From assembly GCA_050013835.1 (NCBI GenBank), contig JBEKEM010000012.1, forward strand, positions 30,888 to 94,887: 64,000 nucleotides of DNA. Direction: 5' to 3'. The first letter of the stretch is position 1, and the number at the start of each line of letters is the position of its first letter. The notes under the pieces are model-generated. The model was not told the origin of the DNA and searched no databases. It saw only the letters and a program-made list of their open reading frames with translations. Positions 33,493 through 41,930 of the stretch are shown piece after piece. The translations under genes were made by a program, and so were the position numbers. The stretch is from Bog-793 sp050013835 (GTDB lineage Bacteria; Actinomycetota; Acidimicrobiia; Acidimicrobiales; Bog-793).

Positions 33493-35360
33493 TGGTCGTC
33501 CCGGCGTCACTGCACCTGCCGACGGTGAACTGGAAGATTCCCGGCACCCGGACCGAGCTCGATTTCAAGGATTTGGTCGCCATCGGCATCGGCCTGGTCG
33601 TCTTCGTCCTCCTCATCGTGATCCTCACGTTGGTGAGACGGTCCCGTCGGGGCTCCGCGAAGACCCTCAAGGCGATGTTGTCGAGCCCCGAGGCCTCGGA
33701 GCGCATCGCCGGGATCGACCTGGCCTCGACCGAGGAGCTCGGCAGGCACGTGCGCGCCCTTCGCCGCCTTTCGGGCGTGGAGAAGGATCCGCGGGTGCTG
33801 AAGGAGCTCGCCGAGGTGGTGGCGCGGCACCAGTGGGAGCCGTCCGACGACGCCGATGTTGTCGAATTGCGCATCTGGGCGCACCGCCATTACTCCGAAC
33901 GCGCCGGGGTGTCGGAACGCAAGGTGCACGCGCCGAGCGGTCCCAGCGAGCCGTCGAGCGGTCCCAGCGAGCCGGTAAGCGCTCCCAGCGAGCCGCCGGA
34001 GGAGACGCGGCAGATTGAACCGGTGCTCGCGCTCCCGGTGTCACCACCGCCGCCGAGCGTCGTGCTCTCGCCGATCCCGGGTGTGACGGAGCCGTTCGAC
34101 GAGCCTGCGTCGCCGTTGGTGCCGGCGCCGACCGCCGGGATCCCGCTGAGCTCGGTCGACACGGTCGCCAGCTTCGCCGAGCCAGAGGCCGCGGGGGCAT
34201 ACACGGTGCTTGCCCGCTGGAGCCGGCCCGAGGCGGGCGAGGCGGTACCCCAGGCGGAGGGAGAGGCCGTTCCCCCCGAGGAGGAGGCCTCCGAGATCGC
34301 CTCCGTGGAGGAACCGGTCGTTCCCGATGAGGAACCGGTCGTTGCCGTGGAGGAACCGATCGTTCCCGACGAGGTGCCCGTGGTCGCGCCAGTCGTCGGG
34401 ACGCCGGCACCTTTCACTGCGGACCTGCCGGCAATCCTCGTCACCGGGGCGGGAGGTGCCGCGGCGGTGACCGTAATCCGCACGCTCGTGGCGGCGGGGC
34501 ACCGCGTCGTCGCCGTCGACATGGATCCGATGGCCGTCGGGCTGCGCCTGGCGCACGCTGCGGAGGTCGTCCCGGGCCCCGATGACCCGCAGTTCCCGGA
34601 CCTCGTCAGCAAGCTGGCGGTCCACCAGGGGGTGAAGGGGGTCATCTCGACCGTGGCGGAGGAGATACTGAGCTTGGCGGGCAACCGCGAGCTGTTCGAC
34701 GCGGGCCAGATCGCGACGTGGTTCCCCGACCGTGGCGTCGTCCAGGCGTGCATCGACAAGTGGCTGTTCCAGCTGGCGGCGAAGACCGCCGGCCTGCCGG
34801 TTCCACCGACGAACCTCGGGTCCTCCGCAGGCGTTCCCGGACCGTGGATCGTGAAGCCGCGTTTCGGGCGGGGCTCCCGGGACATCTTGTTGGCCGACAC
34901 GCCGGGAGATCTCGAGTGGGCGCTCGGCCACGTCCCGGCGCCGCTCGTGCAGACGCGGCTCGCCGGCCAGGAGTTCACGGTCGACGCTCTCGTCGCCCGG
35001 GACGGCTCCTTCGCCGGCGGCGTGCCGCGCTGGCGTCTCGCGACGCGCGGCGGGATCACGACGAGAGGCGAGACGTTCACGAACGACGGCCTGCTGCGTC
35101 TCGTCGAGAACCTGCTGCGGGCCCTCGCCTTGCGGGGCGCGGCGAACGTCCAGGGATTCTGCTCGCGCAACGGCAACGTCATGTTCACCGAGGTGAACCC
35201 GAGGTTCTCGGGCGGCCTGGCGCTGTCACTCGCGGCGGGAGCGGATCTCGTCGGCCAGTTCGTGAACGGCCTGTTCGAACTGCCGATCGAGCTGTCGAGG
35301 CTCCGCTACCGGTCCGGCGTGAAGATGCTTCGCTACTTCGACGAAGTCTTCGAGGGTTGA
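33492..35360 (+). CDS. membrane-anchored ATP-grasp protein (carbamoyl-phosphate-synthase-like)
   Basis: The 622-residue protein has a single membrane helix at about residues 30-52. A helical segment (about 55-125) and a long Pro/Glu/Val-rich linker (about 145-300) follow. The C-terminal half is an ATP-grasp enzyme: a Rossmann-like start ILVTGAGGAAAV, the preATP-grasp region, nucleotide-binding WIVKPRFGRGSRD and metal-binding VMFTEVNPRFSGG. It resembles CarB/PylC-like ligases that join an amino acid or amine to a carboxylate. A ligase anchored to the membrane beside wecB and an exosortase relic suggests surface-polymer modification, which is inference. It overlaps its upstream and downstream genes by 1 and 4 bases. 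Confidence 0.78.
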   Translation: MVVPASLHLPTVNWKIPGTRTELDFKDLVAIGIGLVVFVLLIVILTLVRRSRRGSAKTLKAMLSSPEASERIAGIDLASTEELGRHVRALRRLSGVEKDPRVLKELAEVVARHQWEPSDDADVVELRIWAHRHYSERAGVSERKVHAPSGPSEPSSGPSEPVSAPSEPPEETRQIEPVLALPVSPPPPSVVLSPIPGVTEPFDEPASPLVPAPTAGIPLSSVDTVASFAEPEAAGAYTVLARWSRPEAGEAVPQAEGEAVPPEEEASEIASVEEPVVPDEEPVVAVEEPIVPDEVPVVAPVVGTPAPFTADLPAILVTGAGGAAAVTVIRTLVAAGHRVVAVDMDPMAVGLRLAHAAEVVPGPDDPQFPDLVSKLAVHQGVKGVISTVAEEILSLAGNRELFDAGQIATWFPDRGVVQACIDKWLFQLAAKTAGLPVPPTNLGSSAGVPGPWIVKPRFGRGSRDILLADTPGDLEWALGHVPAPLVQTRLAGQEFTVDALVARDGSFAGGVPRWRLATRGGITTRGETFTNDGLLRLVENLLRALALRGAANVQGFCSRNGNVMFTEVNPRFSGGLALSLAAGADLVGQFVNGLFELPIELSRLRYRSGVKMLRYFDEVFEG

Positions 35361-36020
35361 GCACCGTCCTCGTTCCGCTGGGGACGCGTCCCGAGATCAT
35401 CAAGCTCGCCCCCGTCGTCGACGAGCTGACGGCCCGGGGCTTCTCGGTGCGATTGATCGCGACCGGCCGGCACGGCGACGCCACGATGAGCTCCGACTTC
35501 TTCGCCGAGCTCGACCTGCACCCGGACGAAACCTGGGTGCTGCCGGCCGACCCACCGGCGCGCGTCGGGGCGGTTCTCGAGGGGGCCGAGCGCGAGCTGG
35601 CGACGAACCGGCCCGACCTCGTCCTCGTCCTCGGGGACACCAACACAGTGCCGCTCTTCTGCCTCGCCGCCCGCCGAAACCGGGTCCCCGTGGCGCATCT
35701 CGAGGCAGGTCTGCGCTCGTTCAACGCGACCTCGATGGAGGAGGTGAACCGCCGGGTCGCCGCGGCGTGCACCTCGCTCCACCTCGCGCCGACCGCTCTC
35801 GCCGCACAGTTCCTCGCCGAGGAGGGCGTCGACCAGGCCCACGTGCGCGTGGTCGGCAACCCGGTGATCGACGTGCTGCGCCAACTGGGGGTCGCGCGTG
35901 TCGACCTGGGCGAACGCGCGGGGGCGGTTGTCACCGCGCACCGTGCGATGAACGTCGACGACCCGGAACGGCTGCGGAGCCTGGTGGAGATCGTCCACCG
36001 GCTCGTCGACGAGGTCGGCG
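35357..36020 (+). pseudogene. wecB: UDP-GlcNAc 2-epimerase (WecB-like), 5' part of a split gene
   Basis: TTG at 35357 overlaps the stop of the ATP-grasp gene. The frame begins STVLVPLGTRPEIIKLAPVV as in non-hydrolysing UDP-N-acetylglucosamine 2-epimerases. It continues through GDTNTVPLFCLAARRN, the VAHLEAGLRS motif, EEVNRR and VVTAHRAMNVDDPERL. It reaches the 8-base repeat GGTCGGCG (36013-36020) and then runs into foreign sequence, ending at 36103. The rest of the gene resumes at 37892 in the same frame once the insertion and one copy of the 8-mer are removed. The substrate-binding C-terminus is lost from this part, so the product is probably inactive. Confidence 0.85.
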
Positions 36021-36165
36021 ACAGGTTCTCAATGTGGCCAGTTCCTGGGCGTGGGGGTCCGCGTCGGAGAACCGATGTGCACGATCTCCGACTGGCGGCT
36101 TGAGCCGTAGGCCGGGACCTAACCGGCGATCAGGGACACCCCGGCACAGGGTGGCCGTGGTTGTT
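36021..36165 (+). repeat. dispersed repeat, copy 1 (left end of the wecB insertion)
   Basis: These 145 bases align with 44191-44335, with mismatches scattered. Both begin ACARGTTCTYAATGTGGCCA. Both contain GTCGGAG and CTCCGAC as inverted arms around a 16-base loop and end near GACCTAACCGGCGATCAGGG. The position at the insertion junction suggests that it is an element end. Confidence 0.75.
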
Positions 36166-36235
36166 ATGGGACGCAGCGCGTCGCCGCGTGCCGTTCACTA
36201 ATGTCCCGGTCATACACCCTGAGAAGGAGAGTGCG

Positions 36236-37249
36236 ATGACTATGCGGCGCTTCCTTTACGTCTTTACTCTCGTCTTGCTCGGTAGCGCGTGGCTTCCCCT
36301 AGCGAGCGCCCAGGCGACGACGAGTGGCGGCACTTCGACGCCGCCGCTCATCGCTATTGGTAACGGTGGCGAAATCGCCGCCAAGGTGGGCAGCCTGACC
36401 GCGCAATGGGTGGACCCGGTGTACGGCACGAATGAATTTGGGGCCGTCGCGAGTGATCCCACGAATGGTCCCCTCATCGCTGTGAACGACGGCTCTGGGA
36501 ACGTGTGGGCCAAGGAAGGCAGCCTCACTGCGGGGTGGGTGGAGGAATTCGCGGGCGCGCCCCCCGACACCTGGGCCGAGGCCGTCGCGAGTGATCCCAC
36601 GAATGGTCCCCTCATCGCCGTGATCGACACCCATGGGAACGTGTGGGTCAAGGAAGGCAGCCTGACCGCGCCGTGGGTGGAGGAATTCACGGGTGTCGAT
36701 CAGGTCGCCGTGGCGAGTGACCCCACGAACGGTCCTCTCATCGCGGTCGTGACGACCGGTGGCGTCGTATACGCCAAGGAAGGCAGCCTGAGCGCGCCGT
36801 GGTACGACGAGTACAACGGCGCCACTCAAGTCGCCGTCGCGAGTGACCCCACGAACGGTGCCCTCATCGCCGTGGTGGACAGCACGCACGGCTACGTGTA
36901 CGCCAAGGAGGGCCTGCTGGCACCGACGTGGTACGACGAATACAACGCCGCAACGGAGGAAGTGGCCGTGGCGAGTGACGCCACGAATGGTCCCCTCATC
37001 GCCGTGCTGACGACCGGTGGCGTCTTGTACGCCAAGGAAGGCCTGCTGGCACCGACGTGGTACGACGAGTACAACGGCACCGCGGTCGAGACCTATGTCC
37101 TGGCCGTGGCGAGTGACCCCACGAATGGTCCCCTCATCGCGGTGGTGGACGGAAGTTCTACCGCGTGGGCCAAGGAAGGCAGTCTGACCGCTCCTTGGGT
37201 CGAGGAGTACGACGGTGGCAGCGTCTGGGGTGTGCTCGTCGCCGGTTGA
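36236..37249 (+). CDS. secreted seven-repeat propeller protein
   Basis: The 337-residue protein begins at an ATG after GAAGGAGAG. A signal peptide (FLYVFTLVLLGSAWLPLASA) is followed by exactly seven repeats of about 40-45 residues. Each has PLIAV near its start, an AKEGSL element, W plus acidic residues and a VASDPTNG end. Seven units fit a seven-bladed beta-propeller, as in secreted lectin-like proteins. No enzyme motif is visible, so carbohydrate or surface binding is a guess. Codon use is less GC-biased than in the wecB flanks, and the gene is the only one inside the insertion. A perfect terminator follows 22 bases after its stop. Confidence 0.75.
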   Translation: MTMRRFLYVFTLVLLGSAWLPLASAQATTSGGTSTPPLIAIGNGGEIAAKVGSLTAQWVDPVYGTNEFGAVASDPTNGPLIAVNDGSGNVWAKEGSLTAGWVEEFAGAPPDTWAEAVASDPTNGPLIAVIDTHGNVWVKEGSLTAPWVEEFTGVDQVAVASDPTNGPLIAVVTTGGVVYAKEGSLSAPWYDEYNGATQVAVASDPTNGALIAVVDSTHGYVYAKEGLLAPTWYDEYNAATEEVAVASDATNGPLIAVLTTGGVLYAKEGLLAPTWYDEYNGTAVETYVLAVASDPTNGPLIAVVDGSSTAWAKEGSLTAPWVEEYDGGSVWGVLVAG

Positions 37250-37270
37250 CCTAGCCACGCAAGTGCCTGC

Positions 37271-37307
37271 GCCAGCCGAGTATCCATTCTCCTGATACTC
37301 GGCTGGC
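37271..37307 (+). terminator. perfect 14 bp stem terminator of the propeller gene
   Basis: GCCAGCCGAGTATC pairs perfectly with GATACTCGGCTGGC across the loop CATTCTCCT and is followed by GTTCGGCTTCT. Between here and 37883 I see only the palindromic repeat at 37600 and no gene. Confidence 0.85.
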
Positions 37308-37599
37308 GTTCGGCTTCTCAGGCGAACTGGTTCATGGAGCCGAAAACCAGTCATCCGATCGGTCTTCGTGAGGCGCACTGAGGATGACGCTCAATTACTC
37401 CTTGTCGTCGCCACCTGCCGCGGGTCGCCTCTCGCTTGACCATCATCTCCGTCACGGGAGCGCGACATCCCGTCGGCCTCGGCCGCCTTCTGGCAGGCTG
37501 ACAATCGACAGCGGAGATTGGTCGCGTCGGCTCTGCGAGCGCGCCACCATGCCGCAGTGCTCAGTCGGAGAATCGTGATGTCGGCTCCCAGTTTGGCTA

Positions 37600-37637
37600 G
37601 CGGGTGCGCGCTCTGTATCACAGCACCCTGCAAACTG
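37600..37637 (+). repeat. palindromic dispersed repeat, copy 1
   Basis: GCGGGTGC and GCACCCTGC are inverted arms around CTG...CAG inner arms, followed by AAACTG. Related copies lie at 46387 and 47592. This copy lies in the tail of the wecB insertion. Confidence 0.65.
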
Positions 37638-37891
37638 CGTGGGGGCTCCCTTCGGTGTGCGGCCTGTGGCGAGCGGCAGCCAGGTCCTCGTGGTCCGGGC
37701 GGCCATGTGTTCGCTCCCTTTGACGACCGGCGTCTCGCCGAGGGACGTGGGTAGACGCCGGCGATCCGGGCGGGGGCTGGGACAGCGCCCAGTAGTGCGG
37801 GCTTTCGTCGCTGACGTGCCGGGCGAGATTCTGGCGGCGTCGCCGGTGATCTAAGAGACAACCCTCCTCCCCCTCCACTGCGGGGTCGGCG

Positions 37892-38355
37892 CTGTGACGT
37901 TCCCCGTGCACCCGCGGACCCGCCGCCGCCTCGAGGAGGCGGGCCTCGTCGGCGATCTCGACGGCGAGGGGAGCGCGCTGCTCGAGCCCGTCGGCTACCG
38001 GGCGATGAGCGAGCTCGTCGCCCGCTCCCGCGTCGTCGTCACGGACTCGGGCGGCCTACAGGAGGAGGCGTCCTACTTCGGGGTGCCGGTCGTCGTCCTG
38101 CGACGGTCGACCCCGCGCTGGGAGGGCGTGCGGGCGGGAACCTCGCGCCTTGTCAGGATGGACCTAGTGCGAGCCCTCGCCGCGGTGCGCGAGCTTCTGT
38201 CCCCGGCAGCGCAGCAGCTGCCCGCGACGCCGCCCTGCCCGTACGGCGACGGGCACACGGCCGAGAAGGTGGCGGCCCTGCTCAGCGAGGAGTCGACCTG
38301 GGAGCTGCTGCGTCTCGACGAGCCCGACTTCGTCGGGCGCGAGCCGCCTGCGTGA
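37892..38355 (+). pseudogene. wecB: UDP-GlcNAc 2-epimerase (WecB-like), 3' part of a split gene
   Basis: The frame holds the epimerase C-terminus: TFPVHPRTRRRLEEAG, the UDP-binding TDSGGLQEEASYFGVPVVVL and RRSTPRWEGVRAGTS. The usual sequence at this point is LRxxTERPE, so PRWE in place of ERPE is a slight variation. It is separated from its 5' part by the insertion at 36021-37883. A GTG at 37894 could start translation of a 153-residue fragment, but without the N-terminal Rossmann domain it should not be active. The next gene starts 13 bases later. Confidence 0.85.
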
Positions 38356-38368
38356 GCGGGGGAGCGTG

Positions 38369-39115
38369 ATGGCGGCGGAGACCGGGCTCCCGGTCGAGGC
38401 CGTTTTGTTCGACCTCGACGACACGCTCTACGAGCAGGCCGAGTGGCTCGAGGGGGCCTGGCGCGCGGTCGCTCGCGCCGGTGCCGCGACGGTCGACGAG
38501 ACGGCGTTTCTCGCCGGCCTGCGACGCGTCGCCGCCGAGGGATCGGACCGGGGCCGGATCATCGACCGCGCCCTCGCGGCCCTCGGCCGGCCGGACGTCC
38601 CGGTCGCGCCGCTCGTCGAGGCGTTCCGCCGCTTCCGCCAGGGCCGGCTCACGCCCTACCCGGGGGTGGAGCGGTACCTCGCCAATCTCGGCGCCGCGGT
38701 GCCGCTCGCCCTCGTCACCGACGGCGACCCGCCGCTCCAGGCAGCCAAGCTCGCGGCGCTCGGCCTGGCGGGCAGGTTCGCGGTCGTCGTGTACTGCGAC
38801 GAACTCGGCGGGCGAAGCGCGCGCAAGCCGGCCATGGCTCCGTTCCTCGCCGCGCTCGAGGCGTTGGGCGTCACCGCCTCCCGCGCCGTCTACGTCGGCG
38901 ACCGTCCGGACAAGGACGTGGCGGGCGCGACGGCGGCGGGGATGCGCGCGGTCCGGGTGCTGACGGGGGAGTACCGCGACGCGGCGAACGAGCCGGCACC
39001 GTGGCTGACGCTCGCCTCGGTGTCGGAGCTGGCCGCGGCGCTGGGGCCACTTCTCAGGGGCGATCGACGCCGGGCCACCGATTCCCCGCGCGACGGCGGT
39101 GGTTTGCCCGAATAG
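38369..39115 (+). CDS. HAD-superfamily hydrolase
   Basis: The 248-residue phosphatase-type protein has HAD motif I (LFDLDDTLY, D15 and D17), motif II (ALVTDG), motif III lysine (ARKPAMAPF) and motif IV (VYVGDRPDKDVAGA). The cap between motifs I and II is helical, type C1. The ATG follows GGGGGAGC. In polymer clusters such enzymes often act as sugar-phosphate phosphatases, which would fit the ATP-grasp and wecB neighbours, but the substrate is unknown. It probably belongs to the transcript that the wecB insertion has interrupted. Confidence 0.8.
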   Translation: MAAETGLPVEAVLFDLDDTLYEQAEWLEGAWRAVARAGAATVDETAFLAGLRRVAAEGSDRGRIIDRALAALGRPDVPVAPLVEAFRRFRQGRLTPYPGVERYLANLGAAVPLALVTDGDPPLQAAKLAALGLAGRFAVVVYCDELGGRSARKPAMAPFLAALEALGVTASRAVYVGDRPDKDVAGATAAGMRAVRVLTGEYRDAANEPAPWLTLASVSELAAALGPLLRGDRRRATDSPRDGGGLPE

Positions 39116-39251
39116 TGCCAGCACGTTGTGTTCAATGTGGCACAAATGAACGGTCCGCATGACATGAATGGACTAGATTCACACTCAGCGAATATGTTGC
39201 CACTGAGCGTGAGAAGTCGCAGTGAGCGGCGTGGGGGAGTTGTGCTAGAGA

Positions 39252-39992
39252 GTGAACAGATTTAAGCTCATGATCGTGAGCGAACAAGAGAATTCTCTGA
39301 TCGAGCAGTTGCGGTCCTTCGGCGTCTCTATTGAGGATCTCGAGGCGCTGACCGCGGAGGCGAACACGCCGGTCGAGCACGTTGTCGAGAGCGAGTCGCC
39401 CGCGGAGTCGACCGCCGGGGCGCCGGTGATTACCGACGCCCAGCGCGCCTTCCAGCCGCTCACCAGGGAGACGGCGGCCGCGCCGGCGTCCGAGGACGTC
39501 TCACTGAAGGCGGAGACCGCCGGACTCCGCCATCAGGCGGCCCTTTTCGAGGCCAATCAGACGCGGGACCGGATCGTCGCCGAGGCGAAGGACGCCGCAG
39601 CCGAGATCCGTGCCAACGCCGTGCGACTCGTCTCGCTGAAGCTCCAGGCCGCCGAAGAGGAGATCATGACGATGCGGACCAAGGCGACCGAGGAGGTCGC
39701 CGAGCTCCGCAAGGAGACGGCACGGGCGCTCGCGGCGCGCCTCCAAGAGGCGGGGAGCGAGGCGCTCGCTCTGCGGGAGGCCGCCCGCATCGAGACGCAG
39801 AACTTCTGGGAGTCCGCCAACCGGGAGTTCTCCGACGCCCGGGCGCGGATCAGCCAGCTGCACGAGCACATGGTGCAGCTGCTCGCCAGCGTGAACGACG
39901 CTGTGGCATCGGTCGAGGAGGCGGCGAGCTCCATCGTCGCGCTCTGCGAGAGTCATCTCGAGGGCGCCCCCCGCCACGAGGGTTCCGAGTAG
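39252..39992 (+). CDS. coiled-coil protein of unknown function
   Basis: The 246-residue protein has a short head (residues 1-30), an acidic linker (about 35-85) and a long coiled coil (about 90-200) rich in Ala, Glu, Arg and Leu with a heptad pattern (RDRIVAEAKDAAAEIRANAV, LRKETARALAARLQEAGSEA). It looks like DivIVA/Wag31-type or YneA-like structural proteins, but the DivIVA N-terminal lipid-binding motif is not present. The start is GTG at 39252; ATG at 39270 is an alternative. The AT-rich stretch at 39120-39240 before it probably holds the promoter. Confidence 0.6.
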   Translation: MNRFKLMIVSEQENSLIEQLRSFGVSIEDLEALTAEANTPVEHVVESESPAESTAGAPVITDAQRAFQPLTRETAAAPASEDVSLKAETAGLRHQAALFEANQTRDRIVAEAKDAAAEIRANAVRLVSLKLQAAEEEIMTMRTKATEEVAELRKETARALAARLQEAGSEALALREAARIETQNFWESANREFSDARARISQLHEHMVQLLASVNDAVASVEEAASSIVALCESHLEGAPRHEGSE

Positions 39993-40128
39993 GCAGTCCG
40001 TCTGGGCCGCGGATTCCCGTCGGCCGTGTCCCGAGGACGGGCTCGCCGCGACCGTGGACCACAACGGGACCGACCACGGGGCGAAAGGACGCTGTCACGC
40101 CGAGAGCCCGCCGGGAGGGACGTCCGCC

Positions 40129-41481
40129 ATGGAACCGATGAGTGACGTCGCAGCCGGGGACCGCGTCCGTGCGGAGGACCGGGCGCACGTCTTCCGGTCG
40201 TGGTCCGCCCAGCGTCTCGTCACGCCGCTGCCGATCGCCGCGGCGGCGGGGTCCCACGTTTGAGACTACGAGGGCAGGCGCTACCTCGACTTCGCCTCGC
40301 AGCTCGTCTTCACGAACATCGGCCACCAGCACCCGGTGGTCGTCGCCGCCATCCAGGCCCAGGCCGCCCGGCTCTGCACGGTCGGTCCGCAGTTCGCGAC
40401 CGACGTCCGCGCCAGCGCAGCGCGACTCGTCGCGGAGATCGCGCCGGGTGACCTTAACCGCGTCTTTTTCACGAACGGCGGTGCCGAGGCGATCGAGAAC
40501 GCCGTGCGGCTCGCCCGCCTGCACACGGGGCGCATCAAGGTGCTCGCCGCCTATCGCTCGTACCACGGGTCGACGACGACCGCAATCAACCTGACCGGCG
40601 ACCCGCGCCGCTGGGAGAACGACTACGGGAGCGCCGGCGTCGTGCACTTCTTCGGGCCCTTTCTCTACCGGTCACCGTTCGGCGCGACGAGCGAGGCCGA
40701 GGAGTGCGCCCGCGCCCTCAGGCATCTCGACCAGGTCGTCACCTTCGAAGGGCCCCGGAACATCGCGGCGATCGTCCTCGAGACCGTCCCCGGCACGGCC
40801 GGGATCCTCGTGCTGCCCCCCGGTTACCTCGCCGGAGTGCGGGAGATATGCGATCGGCACGGGATCCTCCCTGTCGCTGACGAGGTGATGTGCGGGTTCG
40901 GCCGGACGGGCCGGTGGCTCGCCCTGGACCACTGGGGGGTGACGCCGGACCTCATCACGTTCGCGAAGGGAGTGACCTCCGGCTATGTCCCCCTCGGCGG
41001 CGTGATCATCTCGGAGCGGATCGCGGCGACCTTCGACGAACGCGTTTACCCGGGTGGACTCACCTACTCCGGGCACGCCCTCGCCTGCGCAGCCGCCGTG
41101 GCCGCGATCGGCGTGATGCGCGAGGAGGGGATAGTCGAGCACGCGGCGATGATTGGCGAGACGGTGCTCGGGCCGGGCTTATGGGAGCTCGCCGAGCGGC
41201 ACCCATCGGTCGGCGAAGTGCGCGGGCTCGGCGTCTTCTGGGCACTCGAGCTCGTAAAGGACCGTGCGACGAAAGAGCCCGTCGCCCCCTACGGCGGCAT
41301 GTCTCCGGTGATGGAGGAATTCGCCGCGGCTTGTGTCGAAGGTGGGTTACTGCCACTCACAGTCGACAACCGCGTCCACGTCGTACCGCCCTGTACCGTG
41401 ACCGAGGATGAGGTCGCCGAGGGCCTCTCGATCCTTGACGCTGCGTTGCAAACGGCGGACGCACACTGCGAAGGCCGCTGA
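40129..41481 (+). pseudogene. class III aminotransferase with in-frame TGA
   Basis: From the ATG at 40129, after GGGAGGGA, one frame of 451 codons runs to 41481 with a single lesion. TGA at 40261-40263 lies in AAAGSHV-stop-DYEGRRYLDF. Family members have Trp here (..VWDxDGxRYLDF), so this is a TGG to TGA change. All other marks are intact: GGAEAIENAVRLAR, the PLP Asp in PVADEVMCGFGRTG and the PLP lysine K280 in TFAKGVTSGY. The enzyme would transfer an amino group between an amine or omega-amino acid and a keto acid. Either the gene is freshly inactivated, or UGA is read through, or the base is a sequencing error. The stop-free remainder starts at 40336. Confidence 0.8.
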
Positions 41482-41527
41482 GGGATCTCAAGCGATCGGC
41501 GACGGCCATGCCCGGCGTGGGGGTTCG

Positions 41528-41579
41528 GCTCGGAAAGGGACTTGAACCCCTACGCCCTTGCGGGTACCAGCCCCTCAAG
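41528..41579 (-). tRNA. 3' half of tRNA-Leu(GAG), attachment-site scar
   Basis: Read on the minus strand, the sequence from CTTGAGG (anticodon GAG) continues with GGCTGGT, a variable arm CCCGCAAGGG and a 5 bp T arm around TTCAAGT (AGGGG with CCCTT). It ends in TCCGAGC. The 5' half, with acceptor and D arms, is absent and the CCA is not encoded. The break falls at the anticodon loop, a crossover point used by several tyrosine integrases. This is therefore a partial gene and not a functional tRNA. No integrase gene is seen nearby. Confidence 0.65.
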
Positions 41580-41676
41580 TGGATCGGTGTGGTCTGCACA
41601 GTGGGACGAGGTCCGTTACATGCACCTGACTAGGGAGTTCGATCTTCCGGATCCGAATGGCGGCGCTCAATCCACT

Positions 41677-41743
41677 GGACACGACGAGGTTCGTGTCCAA
41701 CGTCGTGTCCACCCTGAGGCACCGGCCTCGGAGGCTGGTGCCT
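41677..41743 (+). other. inverted repeats beside the tRNA-Leu scar
   Basis: Two hairpins lie close together. GGACACGA pairs with TCGTGTCC (41677-41698), and AGGCACC plus GCCT pair with AGGC plus GGTGCCT (41717-41743). They lie 100-215 bases from the tRNA fragment. They may be recombinase binding sites or terminators. The remaining bases of 41482-41930 contain no supported gene. Confidence 0.35.
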
Positions 41744-41930
41744 TCTGCACGGCTTTTAGCTTTGAACCCCGAATGTCTTGACTGCCAGTCACTGAATCAG
41801 GGCTTTCTCCCCGTCTCGGCCGAGAATCGATCGCTTAGGCTCGCGAACCATGACCTATGTTGGTCATTTGTGCTGATCAATCCGTGTCGAAGATCAAGGC
41901 TCTATTCACAGCCGCAATTACTCTTGTTTC

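Larger units (their letters stand above)
36021..37883 (+). mobile_element. 1,863 bp insertion in wecB with 8 bp target duplication and a passenger gene
   Basis: GGTCGGCG occurs at 36013-36020 and again at 37884-37891. Deleting one copy and the DNA between restores an unbroken wecB frame (LVDEVG then AVTFPVHPRT). The left end carries a repeat found again at 44191 and, in part, at 46593. Inside are one secreted-protein gene (36236-37249), a perfect terminator and a palindromic repeat (37600-37637). No transposase or recombinase is visible and I see no matching terminal inverted repeats, so mobilisation would need enzymes supplied from elsewhere. Confidence 0.7.
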
